Source of the DNA: Cohnella algarum
GTDB taxonomy: Bacteria > Bacillota > Bacilli > Paenibacillales > Paenibacillaceae
Length of the DNA stretch: 64,000 nt
Reading direction: 5' to 3'
Assembly: GCF_016937515.1 (NCBI RefSeq)
Contig: NZ_JAFHKM010000002.1
Coordinates: 2,413,001 to 2,477,000 of the forward strand
Made by a program: the position numbers and the translations under genes. Below the pieces are notes generated by a model. That model was not told the DNA's origin and did no database searches. It saw only the letters and a list, made by a program, of their open reading frames with translations. This document shows positions 26,335 through 36,548 of this stretch, in pieces; position 1 is the first letter of the stretch; the number at the start of each line of letters is the position of its first letter.

Positions 26335-27747
26335 CGGATCCGGTCGTTTCGTGGAACAACGGGATGCGAACGCAAAAAACGGTTCCTTGTCCTTCCGTGC
26401 TCTCAACCTGGATGTTCCCATGATGAAGTTCAACAATTTCCTTACAGATGGCAAGGCCCAGCCCGGTTCCTCCGGTTGCCCGGGAACGTGATCTGTCCAC
26501 ACGGTACAACCGTTCCCATATATACGGAAGGTCATTTGCTGGAATACCGACCCCGGTGTCCGCAATCTCAATGACACCGAAATTGTCCTCCTCGTAGGTC
26601 GTAATCGTGATTGAACCATCGGCAGGCGTATACTTTTTGGCATTCTCCAGCAAATTCACCACAACCTGCTGGAGACGCCTCTCGTCGCCGGCCAGATACA
26701 ACGGGGTTGGGGAGGGGGTATAGCTAAGTGTGATTCCGGTTTGCTGAATCGGATCCGCCAATAAACCTAATACATTTTGCATGAGCTTGTCCAACGATGT
26801 TCGCTCAAAGTTGATCTTGAATGTCCCTTCTTCCAGTTTGGCCAGATCGAATAAATCTTCGATAAGTCGCTGAAGCTGACTGCTCTGTTGAAAAAGGAGG
26901 TTTATATACTTCGTTCTTTTTTCTTCCGACGATTCGAACCCTTTCAGCAGCGCTTCGGAATAGCCTTTCATGTAGGTGATGGGTGTCCGTAGTTCGTGGG
27001 AAATGTCAGCCAGAAATTGTTTGCGTTGCTGTTCGTAAAATTGAATGTTTCGAGACATTCGGTGTATGGCCTGGGATAGTTGGGCGATTTCGTCAGAGCC
27101 GCTCGTATCCAGCTCCCAATCGTACTTTCCTTCTGAGATATGGCGGGTAATATTGATGATGCGAAGAAGAGGCCCGACGATGCGGCTCGATACCAGAAAG
27201 ATAATGACAGCACCCATAATGAGTACAATGAAGACGACAACGATAAACATATTTTGCAAGGTTTCGGCAGCTGATCGGGTCGGTGAGGTCGGACTAAACA
27301 TGAGCACGCTGCCAATCGTTTTCTCATTCGAAATAATTGACGCCTTGGTGACGAAATAGGGGTCTTTTTTCCAATTGGATGACAAGACAGGACCCCGTGA
27401 TCTTCGGAACCGTGAGTTATCATTTGCTTGAGATAATCAGGGGAAAGACCTAAAATCCGTTCAGACTGTCCGCGACTGGCTCCGGATTGATCCAATATGA
27501 GCAAAAGATTATCTGTACCGCTTTCCATACGGAGCAGGTGCCCGATGGTGGGAGAATCAAAATGATCGCTTAAAACTGCGGCATAACTCTCTGTTCGCTG
27601 AATTTGCTCATTCAGTACATCGTCCGTATAAAACCGGATAAACAGCATGTAAAGGACACTGCCGATACTAAATACGAGCACTATAAACAGCACGACGAGA
27701 ATGAGGCCGAGTTTAACGGCTAAGCTGTTCATCCTAAGAATCTTCAT
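26324..27747 (-). pseudogene. Sensor histidine kinase, frameshifted
   Basis: The N-terminal segment (27747 down to about 27385) has a first membrane helix and an extracellular domain. The reading then shifts frame and continues as a second helix, a HAMP domain, the HisKA dimer with FLADISHELRTPITYMKGY (His phosphosite), and a complete ATPase domain (NLLENAKKYT, IADTGVGIP, GTGLGLAICKEI). The segments overlap in homology, so this was one gene of about 470 residues. It overlaps the response regulator gene by 14 bases. A single-base error would restore it. Confidence 0.8.
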
Positions 27748-28480
27748 GACAGATAAACCCTGTTCCCCATACCGTTTTGATGACCTCCTGGCCGGGTAGT
27801 CCGGCCTGCGTGAGTTTATCCCTTATATTTTTGATATGCGTATCGACGGTTCGGTCATCATTGATTGGTCGGTTCTTCCATAATAATTCAAGGATATCTT
27901 CTCTTTGAAACAATCTTCCTTTGTTTGACAGAAATAACTTCAGAATCGCATATTCTTTCGGTGTCAGAGACAGCTCAGCGTTCCGGCAGAAAACTTGACG
28001 AGTTTGAATATTCATTTGCAGTTCGCCGCGAGTCAGGATTGTTCTTCGATTTAAAAGGTTTAAGTTTGACGGGGAATCCGTCTGCAGATATTGTTGTCTC
28101 CTAAAAATGGATTCGAGTCGCGCTATTAATTCTTGATGTTCGAATGGTTTGGTTATGTAGTCATCGGCACCAATTTTCAATCCGACAACTTTGTCAATCG
28201 TCTCGTCACGGGCAGTAAGCATTATGATGGGGACCTTGGAATTCTGACGGATCGTTTTGCAAACGTCAAACCCATCCAGGTTGGGCATCATGAGATCAAG
28301 CAGCACAAGATCATATTTTACTTGCTGCATTCTTGCAAGCGCTTCTTCGCCATCAACGGCCGTATCCGTGGCATAGCCTTCGTTATGCAAGTAGAGCTGC
28401 AGTAATTCCCGCATAAGCTCTTCGTCGTCTACAATTAGAATCCGCTTGTTTTTCGTATAGGAATGGACTTCGACAGCCAT
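27734..28480 (-). CDS. OmpR/PhoB-family response regulator
   Basis: A 248-residue regulator. The receiver domain (about 13-125) has the acidic pair VDDEE, phosphoacceptor Asp in LVLLDLMMPNLDG, Thr/Ser in IIMLTARDE and Lys in ITKPF. The C-terminal winged helix (150-248) contains LTPKEYAILKLFLSNKGRLFQRE and DRTVDTHIKNIRDKL. AAAGGAGG precedes the ATG. It forms a two-component pair with the histidine kinase downstream. Targets are unknown. Confidence 0.92.
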   Translation of the reverse strand: MAVEVHSYTKNKRILIVDDEELMRELLQLYLHNEGYATDTAVDGEEALARMQQVKYDLVLLDLMMPNLDGFDVCKTIRQNSKVPIIMLTARDETIDKVVGLKIGADDYITKPFEHQELIARLESIFRRQQYLQTDSPSNLNLLNRRTILTRGELQMNIQTRQVFCRNAELSLTPKEYAILKLFLSNKGRLFQREDILELLWKNRPINDDRTVDTHIKNIRDKLTQAGLPGQEVIKTVWGTGFICHEDS

Positions 28481-28577
28481 GGGTTTACCTCCTTTAACAA
28501 ACTATTGTAACCGAACTTTTCAAAGAATCGGTGAAGATATACGAAAAATTTCCGCCGCAGGGAGGAAGTTAGACGAC

Positions 28578-29747
28578 ATGCTGGTGATTTTGATGCTGTT
28601 GCAAAATTTCATAACAGGGGGCGAAATGAAAGATTCAACGGTTATGCAGACGTTACTCAATATGATGGTGATGCAGTCTTCCATAAATCAAGGTACAAAA
28701 TTGAGTATAGACAGCCTATTGGAAAACCCGCAAGATAAGAATGATGCACAAACCGGGGACTCGGCTATAAAAGGAATATACGTTACCTCTCACAGCGCGG
28801 GAGGATCGAGACTCATGAGTCTCCTCCAACTGCTTGACGAAACAGAACTTAACAGTATGGTCATTGATGTGAAAGATGACTACGGATTTATAACTTATCC
28901 GACAAAAAATCCGAAGTTATTAGCAACTGGCGCTGTACAAAAAAATATTGCGGACATTACGGAACTGATGACGCGGCTTAAGAAGCACGACGTGTACCCG
29001 ATCGCCAGAATCGTGGTTTTTAAAGACAGCGTGCTCGCCCAAAAACGCCCGGACTTGTCGTTTACCAATCAGGATGGAACCGTATGGAAGAATGGCAGAA
29101 ATGAAAGTTTCGTCAACCCGTACCAGAAAGAAGTGTGGGAATATAATCTCACGATTGCCAAGGAAGCGGCTCAGCTTGGATTTAAGGAAATTCAATTCGA
29201 TTATGTCCGATTTCCAGAAGGATTTGAGAAAAAATCCGACTCACTGAAATTTGCTCAATCAGAAGAGAGCCGCATTGACATCATCAGCGGATTTGTTGAG
29301 TATGCACGTAAACAGCTGGCTCCACTTGGTGTTCGCGTGTCCGTGGATATTTTCGGATACGCGGCCTCCGTTCCCTCAGCAGAGGGGATTGGCCAGGACT
29401 TTGTGAAAATTTCCAAGTCTGTGGACGTAATCAGTCCGATGGTTTACCCCAGTCATTACAGTTCCGGTTGGTTCAATTTGGGCGTTCCTGATAAGGCTCC
29501 TTATGACACGATAAAAGGAGCAATGGTTGATACGTTCGCCAAACTGGAGACCTTGGGCAGCGCAGCGCCGGTGATTCGTCCATGGATTCAGGATTTCACC
29601 GCCAGCTGGCTTGGGAAAGGCAACTATATTCCCTATGGTAAGAAAGAAGTGCAAGCACAAATCGATGCGCTCAAAGATATGGGAGTCGATGAGTATCTGC
29701 TTTGGAATGCAAGAAACAACTATACAAAGGGAGTGCAGTATAAGTGA
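28578..29747 (+). CDS. Putative glycoside hydrolase (DUF4015)
   Basis: A protein of about 389 residues. The main domain (about 65-385) is the DUF4015 TIM-barrel family related to alpha-amylase-type hydrolases: GIYVTSHSAGG, MVIDVKDDYGFITYP, FKEIQFDYVRFPEG, VSVDIFGYA and VDVISPMVYPSHY are characteristic. No signal peptide is obvious, although the family is often extracellular. ATG 28578 has GGGAGGA 11 bases upstream; ATG 28626 is an alternative. It is divergent from the two-component genes. Confidence 0.8.
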   Translation: MLVILMLLQNFITGGEMKDSTVMQTLLNMMVMQSSINQGTKLSIDSLLENPQDKNDAQTGDSAIKGIYVTSHSAGGSRLMSLLQLLDETELNSMVIDVKDDYGFITYPTKNPKLLATGAVQKNIADITELMTRLKKHDVYPIARIVVFKDSVLAQKRPDLSFTNQDGTVWKNGRNESFVNPYQKEVWEYNLTIAKEAAQLGFKEIQFDYVRFPEGFEKKSDSLKFAQSEESRIDIISGFVEYARKQLAPLGVRVSVDIFGYAASVPSAEGIGQDFVKISKSVDVISPMVYPSHYSSGWFNLGVPDKAPYDTIKGAMVDTFAKLETLGSAAPVIRPWIQDFTASWLGKGNYIPYGKKEVQAQIDALKDMGVDEYLLWNARNNYTKGVQYK

Positions 29748-29802
29748 TTTTAGTTAGAAACCATCATGGCGGCGATTGACGTTAGAATGAAAGAAACATT
29801 AA

Positions 29803-29817
29803 ACTAACCTATGTAGT
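29803..29817. promoter_or_regulatory. BlaI/CopY-type operator, site 6
   Basis: ACTAACCTATGTAGT keeps a perfect right half that runs into TAGTATTA, while the left half is degraded. It precedes a dead ccdA copy, so this may be a decaying site. Confidence 0.55.
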
Positions 29818-29904
29818 ATTATACCTAGGCTCTTATGCCCGAGTTAGCTGTATTTTTTGCCACCTTATTTTAGGAACATGGGCCAAATTTAAAGGAGTTA
29901 TCAT

Positions 29905-30456
29905 ATGAATGCTGTCGATTTAACCGTCTGGCTCGTATTCGGGGCCGGATTTCTATCGTTCATATCGCCGTGCTGCCTTCCGCTTTATCCTTCCTTTTTA
30001 TCCTATATTACCGGTGTTTCCGTCAAGGAAATAAAAGAGGGATAAGGCTTGCTGCAGAAGCAAGCGCTGTTGCATACCGTTTTCTTTATGATTGGATTTT
30101 CAATCATCTTTATTGCCTTAGGATTTTCGGCCAGTTTTATATTTGATCAGGCAATTAGGCGGCGTATTAGTCACGATTTGAGCATAAAAAACCGTCGGGG
30201 TACCTCGGATCCGTGTTGGTTGGGATCACCTATGCTGCCGGGTGGACGCCATGCGTGGGCCCGATATTAACTGCAGTACTGACCTTGGGCGTAAGCAATC
30301 CGGGCCAAGCATTGGCTTATACAATCGTTTATACAGTTGGTTTTACCATTTCCTTTTTTCGTGATGGCTTTCTTTATCGGAGCATTGATAGTTCTAACCG
30401 GCATCCTGCTCTATACGGATAAAATGACGGATATTACTTACAGGATTTTAAAGTTG
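29905..30456 (+). pseudogene. CcdA-like thiol-redox membrane protein, decayed copy A
   Basis: The 5' part reads like the copy at 39070, with [20 protein letters not shown] (the redox Cys pair of helix 1). A stop TAA at 30042-30044 replaces a Gly/Arg codon of copy B. Later segments ([22 protein letters not shown] and AGWTPCVGP in another frame) are recognisable, but parts between and after them are deleted. It is clearly a dead gene. Operator site 6 lies 88 bases upstream. Confidence 0.75.
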
Positions 30457-30492
30457 CACATAAAATAGGGGGACGGTGCCCCCCCTTGGTCT

Positions 30493-30840
30493 TCATTGGG
30501 CCATTCTTCTGCATTCGTCAGCACATTTTCGGCATTCGTCAGCACAAGCTTTGCAATGCGCATCCTGGAACTTAGCGCACTCATTTGCGCAAGCGTCACA
30601 GATGGTTGCGCACAACTGGCAAATTTGTTTTGCGTACATGCTTCCGCGAGACATCCATTTCGATGCCATTGAACATATGTCTGCACAGTCGCGCAGCATG
30701 TTGATGCAATGGATTCTGGCTTGCACATCGGGTTCCTTCAAGCAGGAAGTCAGACATTCCTCACATGCCTGCATACATTTGTTGCAAGCCTGAATGCAAG
30801 ATTGAAATTGCGTCACAGTCGAATTGATAACAGTTGCCAT
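30493..30840 (-). CDS. Four-helix-bundle copper storage protein (Csp/DUF326)
   Basis: A 115-residue cytosolic protein with 19 cysteines placed as C-x2-C and C-x3-C along predicted helices (for example CNKCMQACEEC and CADECRKCADEC). This is the pattern of Csp3/YhjQ-type proteins, four-helix bundles that line their core with Cys and store many Cu(I) ions. There is no signal peptide, so it is a cytosolic form. ATG 30840 follows GGAGG on the minus strand. No operator of the dyad type was seen directly at its own promoter. Confidence 0.88.
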   Translation of the reverse strand: MATVINSTVTQFQSCIQACNKCMQACEECLTSCLKEPDVQARIHCINMLRDCADICSMASKWMSRGSMYAKQICQLCATICDACANECAKFQDAHCKACADECRKCADECRRMAQ

Positions 30841-30947
30841 AAACATTCCTCCATTATGGGTGTGATATTTGAATCTCCATATAAACTCCCCTGCACGATC
30901 TTCCTTTATACAGGAATCATGATAAAATGGGCTATAAGGGATTTGCT

Positions 30948-30962
30948 ACTACAATAAGTAGT
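30948..30962. promoter_or_regulatory. BlaI/CopY-type operator, site 7
   Basis: ACTACAATAAGTAGT differs from the consensus only in the first base of the right half. It lies 28 bases before the ResA-like thioredoxin gene. Confidence 0.6.
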
Positions 30963-30990
30963 TCATCAGGGGTAAATCGGGGGGAGACAG

Positions 30991-31527
30991 GTGAGGAAGA
31001 ATTGGCAATGGTTGATTCTGATCGTCACTGCGGGACTGGTTCTGATCGCAGTCATGCAATCGAAGGGGGCCTATAATGAAGCCGCGCCCAAAGTCGGTTT
31101 TAAGGCGCCCGAATTTCAACTGAAAGGGATAGATGGACGCTCGTACTCACTGTCAGCGCTGAACGGCAGGCCGGTGCTGATCAATTTTTGGGCGTCGTGG
31201 TGCGGGCCGTGCCGGGAGGAAGCGCCGGATCTTGTACGTCTGTACGCCAAATATAATGACCAAATCGAGTTTTACGGGGTCAATGCCACATCGGACGACA
31301 CCTTGGAAGGTGCGCTTTCTTTCGTCCAACAATTTCAACTTTCTTTTCCCGTGCTGTTGGACCGGGAAGGCAGCGTAGCCAAGCAATACCGCATTCAAGG
31401 GTATCCGGTAACGTACTTTGTGGATGGAAAAGGAAAAATTGTGAAAATTCATCAAGGCATCGTTTCACCCGAAAGTCTTGAGCAAACGATCGTTCAAACC
31501 ATTCGGGATTCAGCGAGGGATGCCTGA
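30991..31527 (+). CDS. ResA/TlpA-like thiol-disulfide oxidoreductase
   Basis: A 178-residue membrane-anchored thioredoxin. One N-terminal helix (7-24) precedes an AhpC/TSA-like thioredoxin fold with the active site WASWCGPC (near residues 68-75) and the cis-Pro region GYPVTYF. ResA proteins reduce disulfides in apocytochrome c outside the cell, using electrons from CcdA. GTG start, with GGGGGGAG upstream. It is the first gene of an operon-like run (ResA, Lgt-like, MurE-like, VTT protein), with operator site 7 in front. Confidence 0.87.
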   Translation: MRKNWQWLILIVTAGLVLIAVMQSKGAYNEAAPKVGFKAPEFQLKGIDGRSYSLSALNGRPVLINFWASWCGPCREEAPDLVRLYAKYNDQIEFYGVNATSDDTLEGALSFVQQFQLSFPVLLDREGSVAKQYRIQGYPVTYFVDGKGKIVKIHQGIVSPESLEQTIVQTIRDSARDA

Positions 31528-32246
31528 TGTCAGGATTTATGCAATTGGGTCCGTTTGCCATTCGTCTGGATTGGTTTTATTACGGTCTGTCCGCTTTGCT
31601 CGGTTTCCTCTTGGCGAAAATAATCATCAAGCGGAAATCCTTGGAGCATATGCCGTATTTGGAACTAATTTTTAACGCTGCGGCGGCGGCCTTGCTGGTT
31701 TGGAAAATCAGTCCTGTTTTCTCGGATCTGAGCTTGCTTGCCAAGCCGTTTGCGCTTCTCCGTTATCCGGGCACTTCATTGGGGGGATGGCTCGGCTGTC
31801 TCGCCGCAATCGCATACCTGGTCTTGATCAAATGGACGAAAAAATTCAGCTGGACAGTCTTGCTCGACGTTTTTTCCATTGTTCTCTTAGGTTACGCATT
31901 CGTCTATTCTCTTTCCCACTGGCAATATGGCAACGAAACGACATTGCCATGGGCGATTTCGCTGTCGGACCCCACGTATCAATACCACCCGGTGAATGTT
32001 TATCAGGCCATTTTGCTGGTCCCGTTGATTGGGGCGGCCCTGAAGTTTCGCATTGGCGAGGGGAAAACGGCTTTCTTCACCCTAACCGGATATGGGATGT
32101 CGCTGCTTGCCATTTCATTGCTCACGCCGAAGCTGTCAGCGTTGTACGGTTTGTCGGTCGAACAGTGGGCCGCTGTCTTGTTTATTGCGCTTGGCGTTCT
32201 CGCTTACAGAGTTGCCGTACTTCAGAATGATCATAATAACCGTTGA
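31527..32246 (+). CDS. Lgt-like membrane protein, catalytic motif lost
   Basis: A 239-residue polytopic membrane protein with the outline of prolipoprotein diacylglyceryl transferase: IRLDWFYYGLSALLGFLLA at the start and YHPVNVYQAILLVPLIGAAL near the end, matching the HPxxxYE region of Lgt. The GRxxxFxNGD signature is absent, so it is probably not an active transferase. Its start overlaps the ResA stop (TGATG), and thus it is translationally coupled. A role in handling lipoproteins or membrane thiols can only be guessed. Confidence 0.6.
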   Translation: MSGFMQLGPFAIRLDWFYYGLSALLGFLLAKIIIKRKSLEHMPYLELIFNAAAAALLVWKISPVFSDLSLLAKPFALLRYPGTSLGGWLGCLAAIAYLVLIKWTKKFSWTVLLDVFSIVLLGYAFVYSLSHWQYGNETTLPWAISLSDPTYQYHPVNVYQAILLVPLIGAALKFRIGEGKTAFFTLTGYGMSLLAISLLTPKLSALYGLSVEQWAAVLFIALGVLAYRVAVLQNDHNNR

Positions 32247-32886
32247 AAAATTAAACAACCGGACATCCAAGAGGAGACTTCATGAATTTACTTCAAATCT
32301 TAAAACCGTTCCTTCTTCCTGACTCGACTCCTTCAACTGTGCAGCCCAAGGGTGTTCAATTTCATTCCGGAAAGGTAACACCGGGGGATGTGTTTGTTGC
32401 CATTCCGGGAAATGCCTCGGACGGGCATCATTATATCCATGACGCTGTACGAGGAGGTGCCTGCGCAGTCGTTGGCGAAGAGGCGATCGATGGTCTTCCG
32501 GTCCCTTATTATCGTGTCGCGAATGCACGTCAGGCTTTGGCTGAAATGGCAAATGCGTTTTATGGATATCCTTCACGGCATCATTTCATGATCGGAATCA
32601 CAGGGACGAACGGAAAAACAACAACCGCCTATTTGATTCGCCACATCCTTGAATCATCAGGGATCTCCTGTTCCCTGTTCGGATCGGTAACCAACTATGT
32701 AAACGGGAAAGAAATTCCTTCCACCCAAACGACGCCGGATGCCTTGCAATTGCAGCAATGGCTTAGCGAAAGCCGGGATCAAGCCGTTGTCATGGAAGTT
32801 TCGTCTCACGGAATCGATCAGCACCGGGTTGGAGGGATCGCATTTGATTACGCCATCTTTACCAACCTTAGCCATGATCATTTGAA

Positions 32887-34471
32887 CCTGAATTTCGAAA
32901 GTTCCACTCTCTGAAAATATAAAAAGGGCTCCAAATCTTTGGTAGAATGGTGTTTGTCGAGAACACATCACCCAAAGAGAGGAGCACCTTTTAGGTGAAG
33001 TCTACCACAGCCATCAGCAAAATCAAGAGCGAATTTTCACTGCAAAACGCCACAAGCTTCGGTGGCGTCAAAATCTTTCTGGCCTTTCTCGAAAAAATCA
33101 AGCTGACCGAAGCAATGCGCAACCTCTCTGGCGGAAAAGCGCACAATGCGATTTTCCCTGTTCATCGAATTCTGCTCTACTTCATCGTCGGCTGGATGCT
33201 CGGCTGCGAGCGAATTTTCCATTTTCGTCGGTTGAAGTCTGACGCGCTGCTACTCCGTTTCCTTGGCGGACGTTGTCCACATCATAGCCTGTTGTATAAG
33301 GAACTGGGGAGACTGGGCCGAACCTGTCCGCAGCTGGCAACCGAGCTGAGGCTGCTCAATCAAGAGATCATCCGACCATGTTTACCGTCTGACCTTATTC
33401 TCGATCTGGATTCCACGGTGGAGACAGTGTACGGCGATCAGACCGGCGCGGCCAAGGGTACGAATCCACATAAGCCCGGACGTAAAAGCTACCATCCGTT
33501 ACTGGCCTTTGAAGGACAAACTCGCTTGAATCTGAACGCGGTCCTACGGCCGGGCAACACCCACTCTTCCACTGACGCCGCCGCCTTTCTGCAGCAAACC
33601 TTCAAGCTTCTCGGCGAGCGCAAGGTGAAGTATGGTCGATTCGACAAAGGCTTCGGCGGCGAAGAATTCTATAGCCTCTGGGAAGGCCAAGGAATCGGTT
33701 ACGTCGGCAAGCTCAAATGGACTCAGCGGCTCGCCAGTGAAGTCCAGGCTTGCCGTTATTGGACACGCTTTGTGGACGAGGATTGGATCATCGAAGGAAT
33801 CAGCTTGATCTACAAAGCGACATCTTGGAGCAAGGCGCGTCGTGTAGCGGTTATTCGCAAAGCGCAAGTATTCGAAGACGGCCAAGGCCGAATCGTGTTT
33901 GATTCCGATTGGCAATACGAAGCCATCGTGACCAACCTGGAATGGGAAGCGATTGATCTATGGCGGTTTTACAACCAACGCTGCTGCATGGAGAACTACA
34001 TCAAGGAAGCCAAAAACGGCTTCTCAATCGACCGTATCGCCACGAGCGATTTCAATGCCAATGAGTTGGACTTGCTCATTAAGCTGCTCGCTTACAACTT
34101 ATTTGAGCGATTTAAACGCGACTGTTGCGAGCCCATTCACCAAGGCTATACGATCGCCCGTTTTCGCTTGGAGTTCTTTCATTGCGCAGCGACGCTCATT
34201 CGGCACGGCCGCTCCGTCGTATTGAAGCTGATGAAAGATTTCGCTGGTCGCTACGCCTGGAAGCGAATCGAGACCAAAGTGGCCTTGCTGGAATGATCAA
34301 TATCCATAAAGTTACATGGAAAATGAACTTGCCCCTTCACTGGGGAGGGGGAAGAACCATCCGTAAATCGCGAAAGAATCCTACAGGAATGGAAAATACC
34401 CACATTTTTACACCCCGTACTCCTTTTGCATCACCACGTTATCTTGGACTTACGGGCTTTCGAAATTCAGG
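32887..34471 (+). mobile_element. IS1380-family insertion sequence
   Basis: The element has inverted ends CCTGAATTTCGAAAG (32887-32901) and its complement (34457-34471), flanked by the direct repeat TTGAA (32882-32886 and 34472-34476). It carries one complete transposase gene. The insertion is inside the murE-like gene, on the same strand. Confidence 0.92.
32995..34296 (+). CDS. IS1380-family transposase
   Basis: A 433-residue DDE transposase with an intact frame. Family features include LILDLDSTVETVYGDQTG, then GTNPHKPGRKSYHPLL, the second acidic region FDKGFGGEEFY, and the C-terminal FYNQRCCMENYIKEAKNG (Glu of the DDE triad). The start is GTG. Since this reading frame has no lesion, this element could still be mobile, unlike the other IS copies in the window. 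Confidence 0.9.
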   Translation: MKSTTAISKIKSEFSLQNATSFGGVKIFLAFLEKIKLTEAMRNLSGGKAHNAIFPVHRILLYFIVGWMLGCERIFHFRRLKSDALLLRFLGGRCPHHSLLYKELGRLGRTCPQLATELRLLNQEIIRPCLPSDLILDLDSTVETVYGDQTGAAKGTNPHKPGRKSYHPLLAFEGQTRLNLNAVLRPGNTHSSTDAAAFLQQTFKLLGERKVKYGRFDKGFGGEEFYSLWEGQGIGYVGKLKWTQRLASEVQACRYWTRFVDEDWIIEGISLIYKATSWSKARRVAVIRKAQVFEDGQGRIVFDSDWQYEAIVTNLEWEAIDLWRFYNQRCCMENYIKEAKNGFSIDRIATSDFNANELDLLIKLLAYNLFERFKRDCCEPIHQGYTIARFRLEFFHCAATLIRHGRSVVLKLMKDFAGRYAWKRIETKVALLE

Positions 34472-35350
34472 TTGAATTATCATTTGACGATGGAAGATTA
34501 TTTTCAAACGAAAGCCCGTTTATTTACGCAAATGAAACCAAACGGAAAATCCATTGTAAGAACAGGAGATCAATGGGGGAACCGGTTGGCAGATCAATTG
34601 TTGACCAGCGGCGATCAAGTTTTCACCTATGGAGAGACGGTTCAGGATCAAGCTCAGTTATTGAAAGTGGATTCACTCAGTCCATTGCGGTTTTCTTTAA
34701 GGGTGGGAGACAAACTTTATCATGCAAATATGGGCATGCCGGGCATTTATAATGCCTGGAATGCGACGGCAGCCTGGCTAACGGCCGACAGCGCGGGAAT
34801 TGATTCCTCTTTGATCCAGCGTGCATTACGCGATTTTCCAGGGGTACCCGGCCGGTTTGAAGTGTATGACCATCCCCGAGGCGCACAGTTTATTGTGGAT
34901 TATGCCCATACGCCGGATGGACTTGACCAATTTCTTGAAACTCTGAATGCCTTAAAATCGAATCGGATTATTCACATCTTTGGGTTTAGGGGCAACGGAG
35001 ACCCATCCAAGCGGCGCATCATGTTGGCCCACTCGTTGAAATGGTCAGATACGATCCTGCTCACCTTGGATGATTTGAAGGGAATAGACCCCCGGAAACA
35101 TTTGGAGGAACTTCGGGCGCTTGCGGCAGAGGCAGGCCGGGGGCGCTGTATCGTCATGGAAGATCGCACGCAAGCCATCGCATTCGCTTGGCATCATGTG
35201 CAAAAAGGGGATTTCGTCGCCATTACCGGGAAAGGAAGGGAGCCTTATGAGCAAACTTTCGCTTTGCCGTCGGCGTCGGATAGCGAAACCATTCAATACT
35301 TATTGCGCAATGAATCATGATACGATTGTTTCAAGGCGGGATCGATTTTA

Positions 35351-35989
35351 ATGAAAAAGGTACTGGTTATGGGGGCCTACGCTGCTGCTGTGGTGATTTT
35401 GATCATCAATAGAGATTCACTCGTTAGTTGGATGGAAGCCGACCTGGAAGGATACCAGCATATTTTAATGTGGCTTGCCGGTCTGATCATCGCAGTTGTT
35501 CCGGCGCTGCCCTATGGTATTGTAGCCGCTGTCTTCGGTGCCAAGTACGGCTTGCTTACCGGTTCTTTATTGAATATAGGGATTTCCGTGCTGGGCGCCA
35601 TTATATTGTTTGCATTGGTACGCCGGACTTTCTCGCAAGAGGAGAGAGCTAAGGCATCCAAAGTCAAAGGACTTCATTACTTAACGGATTTCACGGAGAA
35701 CCATGCATTCCTGACCATTCTCATTGCGCGTTTGCTTCCCATTGTACCTGCCCAAGCCGTCGCCATTTTTGCTGCGATTACCAAGATCGCTTGGATCCCC
35801 TATCTATCCGCAACAATACTGGGAAAAATCCCGTTCCTTCTGTTCATTACCCTTTTGGGAGATCGTTTTTATCGATATGAAAGTACCAATGAAATATTCA
35901 TGATTGTAATCGGTTATGGGATGTTCTTGGCGGTCGTTTATGTGATCTATCGGAGGTATTGGAAGTCAAAAGTGAATAATCACAGTTAA
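35351..35989 (+). CDS. TVP38/TMEM64 (VTT domain) membrane protein
   Basis: A 212-residue integral membrane protein of the VTT/SNARE-associated family (DedA superfamily). The conserved core runs AGLIIAVVPALPYGIVAAVFGAKYGLLTGSLLN and ARLLPIVPAQAVAIFAAIT. DedA-type proteins act in lipid translocation and envelope homeostasis. It follows the murE-like gene by 30 bases and probably ends that operon. Confidence 0.85.
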   Translation: MKKVLVMGAYAAAVVILIINRDSLVSWMEADLEGYQHILMWLAGLIIAVVPALPYGIVAAVFGAKYGLLTGSLLNIGISVLGAIILFALVRRTFSQEERAKASKVKGLHYLTDFTENHAFLTILIARLLPIVPAQAVAIFAAITKIAWIPYLSATILGKIPFLLFITLLGDRFYRYESTNEIFMIVIGYGMFLAVVYVIYRRYWKSKVNNHS

Positions 35990-36001
35990 ATTGAGCTGAA
36001 A

Positions 36002-36492
36002 ATGGTTGAGTTGGAACACATTCACGGGATGGGATATTCTTCGGATGGAGACAAGCTTTACTTTGCTTCACACGATGGTCTTCGCGTGTATGTGCAAGGG
36101 CAATGGATCCAGCCAGAAGGTGAAAAGCATGACTATATGGTTTTTTCCATGGCGGATGACAGAATCTACAGCAGCAGTCACCCGTCGCCCGGCTCCAATT
36201 TAGCGAAAAGTTGGGCATGGAGTGAAATGAATGGCCTGAAAGGAAACGCGATGCAATGGGCACGGAAAAAGGCGTATTTCTGTCCACGTATTATGGAGAT
36301 CGGTTTGAACGAGGATCGTCCGAAATGCAAGTCGCCTCGCTTTCTTTTACCCCGGTAGGGGATTTGTTGGCAGGCGGCGCGGAAGGCCCAGAACTAGAAG
36401 CGGTTTTGGTCCAAATCGATGCGGACACGAAACAGGAGAACAGATTCGAGATCCCTGTCGGGAATGAAGATGCGGTTGCTTTTGTTGCGTAA
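36002..36492 (+). pseudogene. BNR-type lipoprotein remnant (F510_1955-like), copy A
   Basis: The first part (VELEHIHGMGYSSDGDKLYF) and, in another frame from 36256, MGTEKGVFLSTYYGDRF match the intact lipoprotein at 39832-40767. The signal peptide and the middle are missing, and the frame is broken. It is a dead fragment of the same module. Confidence 0.75.
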
Positions 36493-36548
36493 AATCCGGC
36501 GAAGTACTTGAGAAACATTAATAAATATTCTTTCTCATTTGAGGTGGG

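Larger units (their letters stand above)
32282..35320 (+). pseudogene. MurE-like ligase split by an IS1380 insertion
   Basis: The 5' part (32282-32886) and 3' part (34472-35320) join without loss when the IS and one TTGAA repeat are removed, restoring SHDHLNYHLTMEDYF, a close match to the MurE motif. The whole protein would be about 480 residues: N-terminal UDP-MurNAc domain, ATP loop GITGTNGKTTT (about 104-114), and C-terminal domain. MurE adds the third amino acid of the peptidoglycan stem. The usual DAP-specificity motif DNPR is replaced by DDLK, so the added residue may differ. It sits in a redox operon rather than a mur cluster. Confidence 0.85.

Noticed and set aside
31527..32246. Second active lgt gene
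   Set aside because: The GRxxxFxNGD signature needed for transferase activity is missing, so only an Lgt-like fold is claimed.
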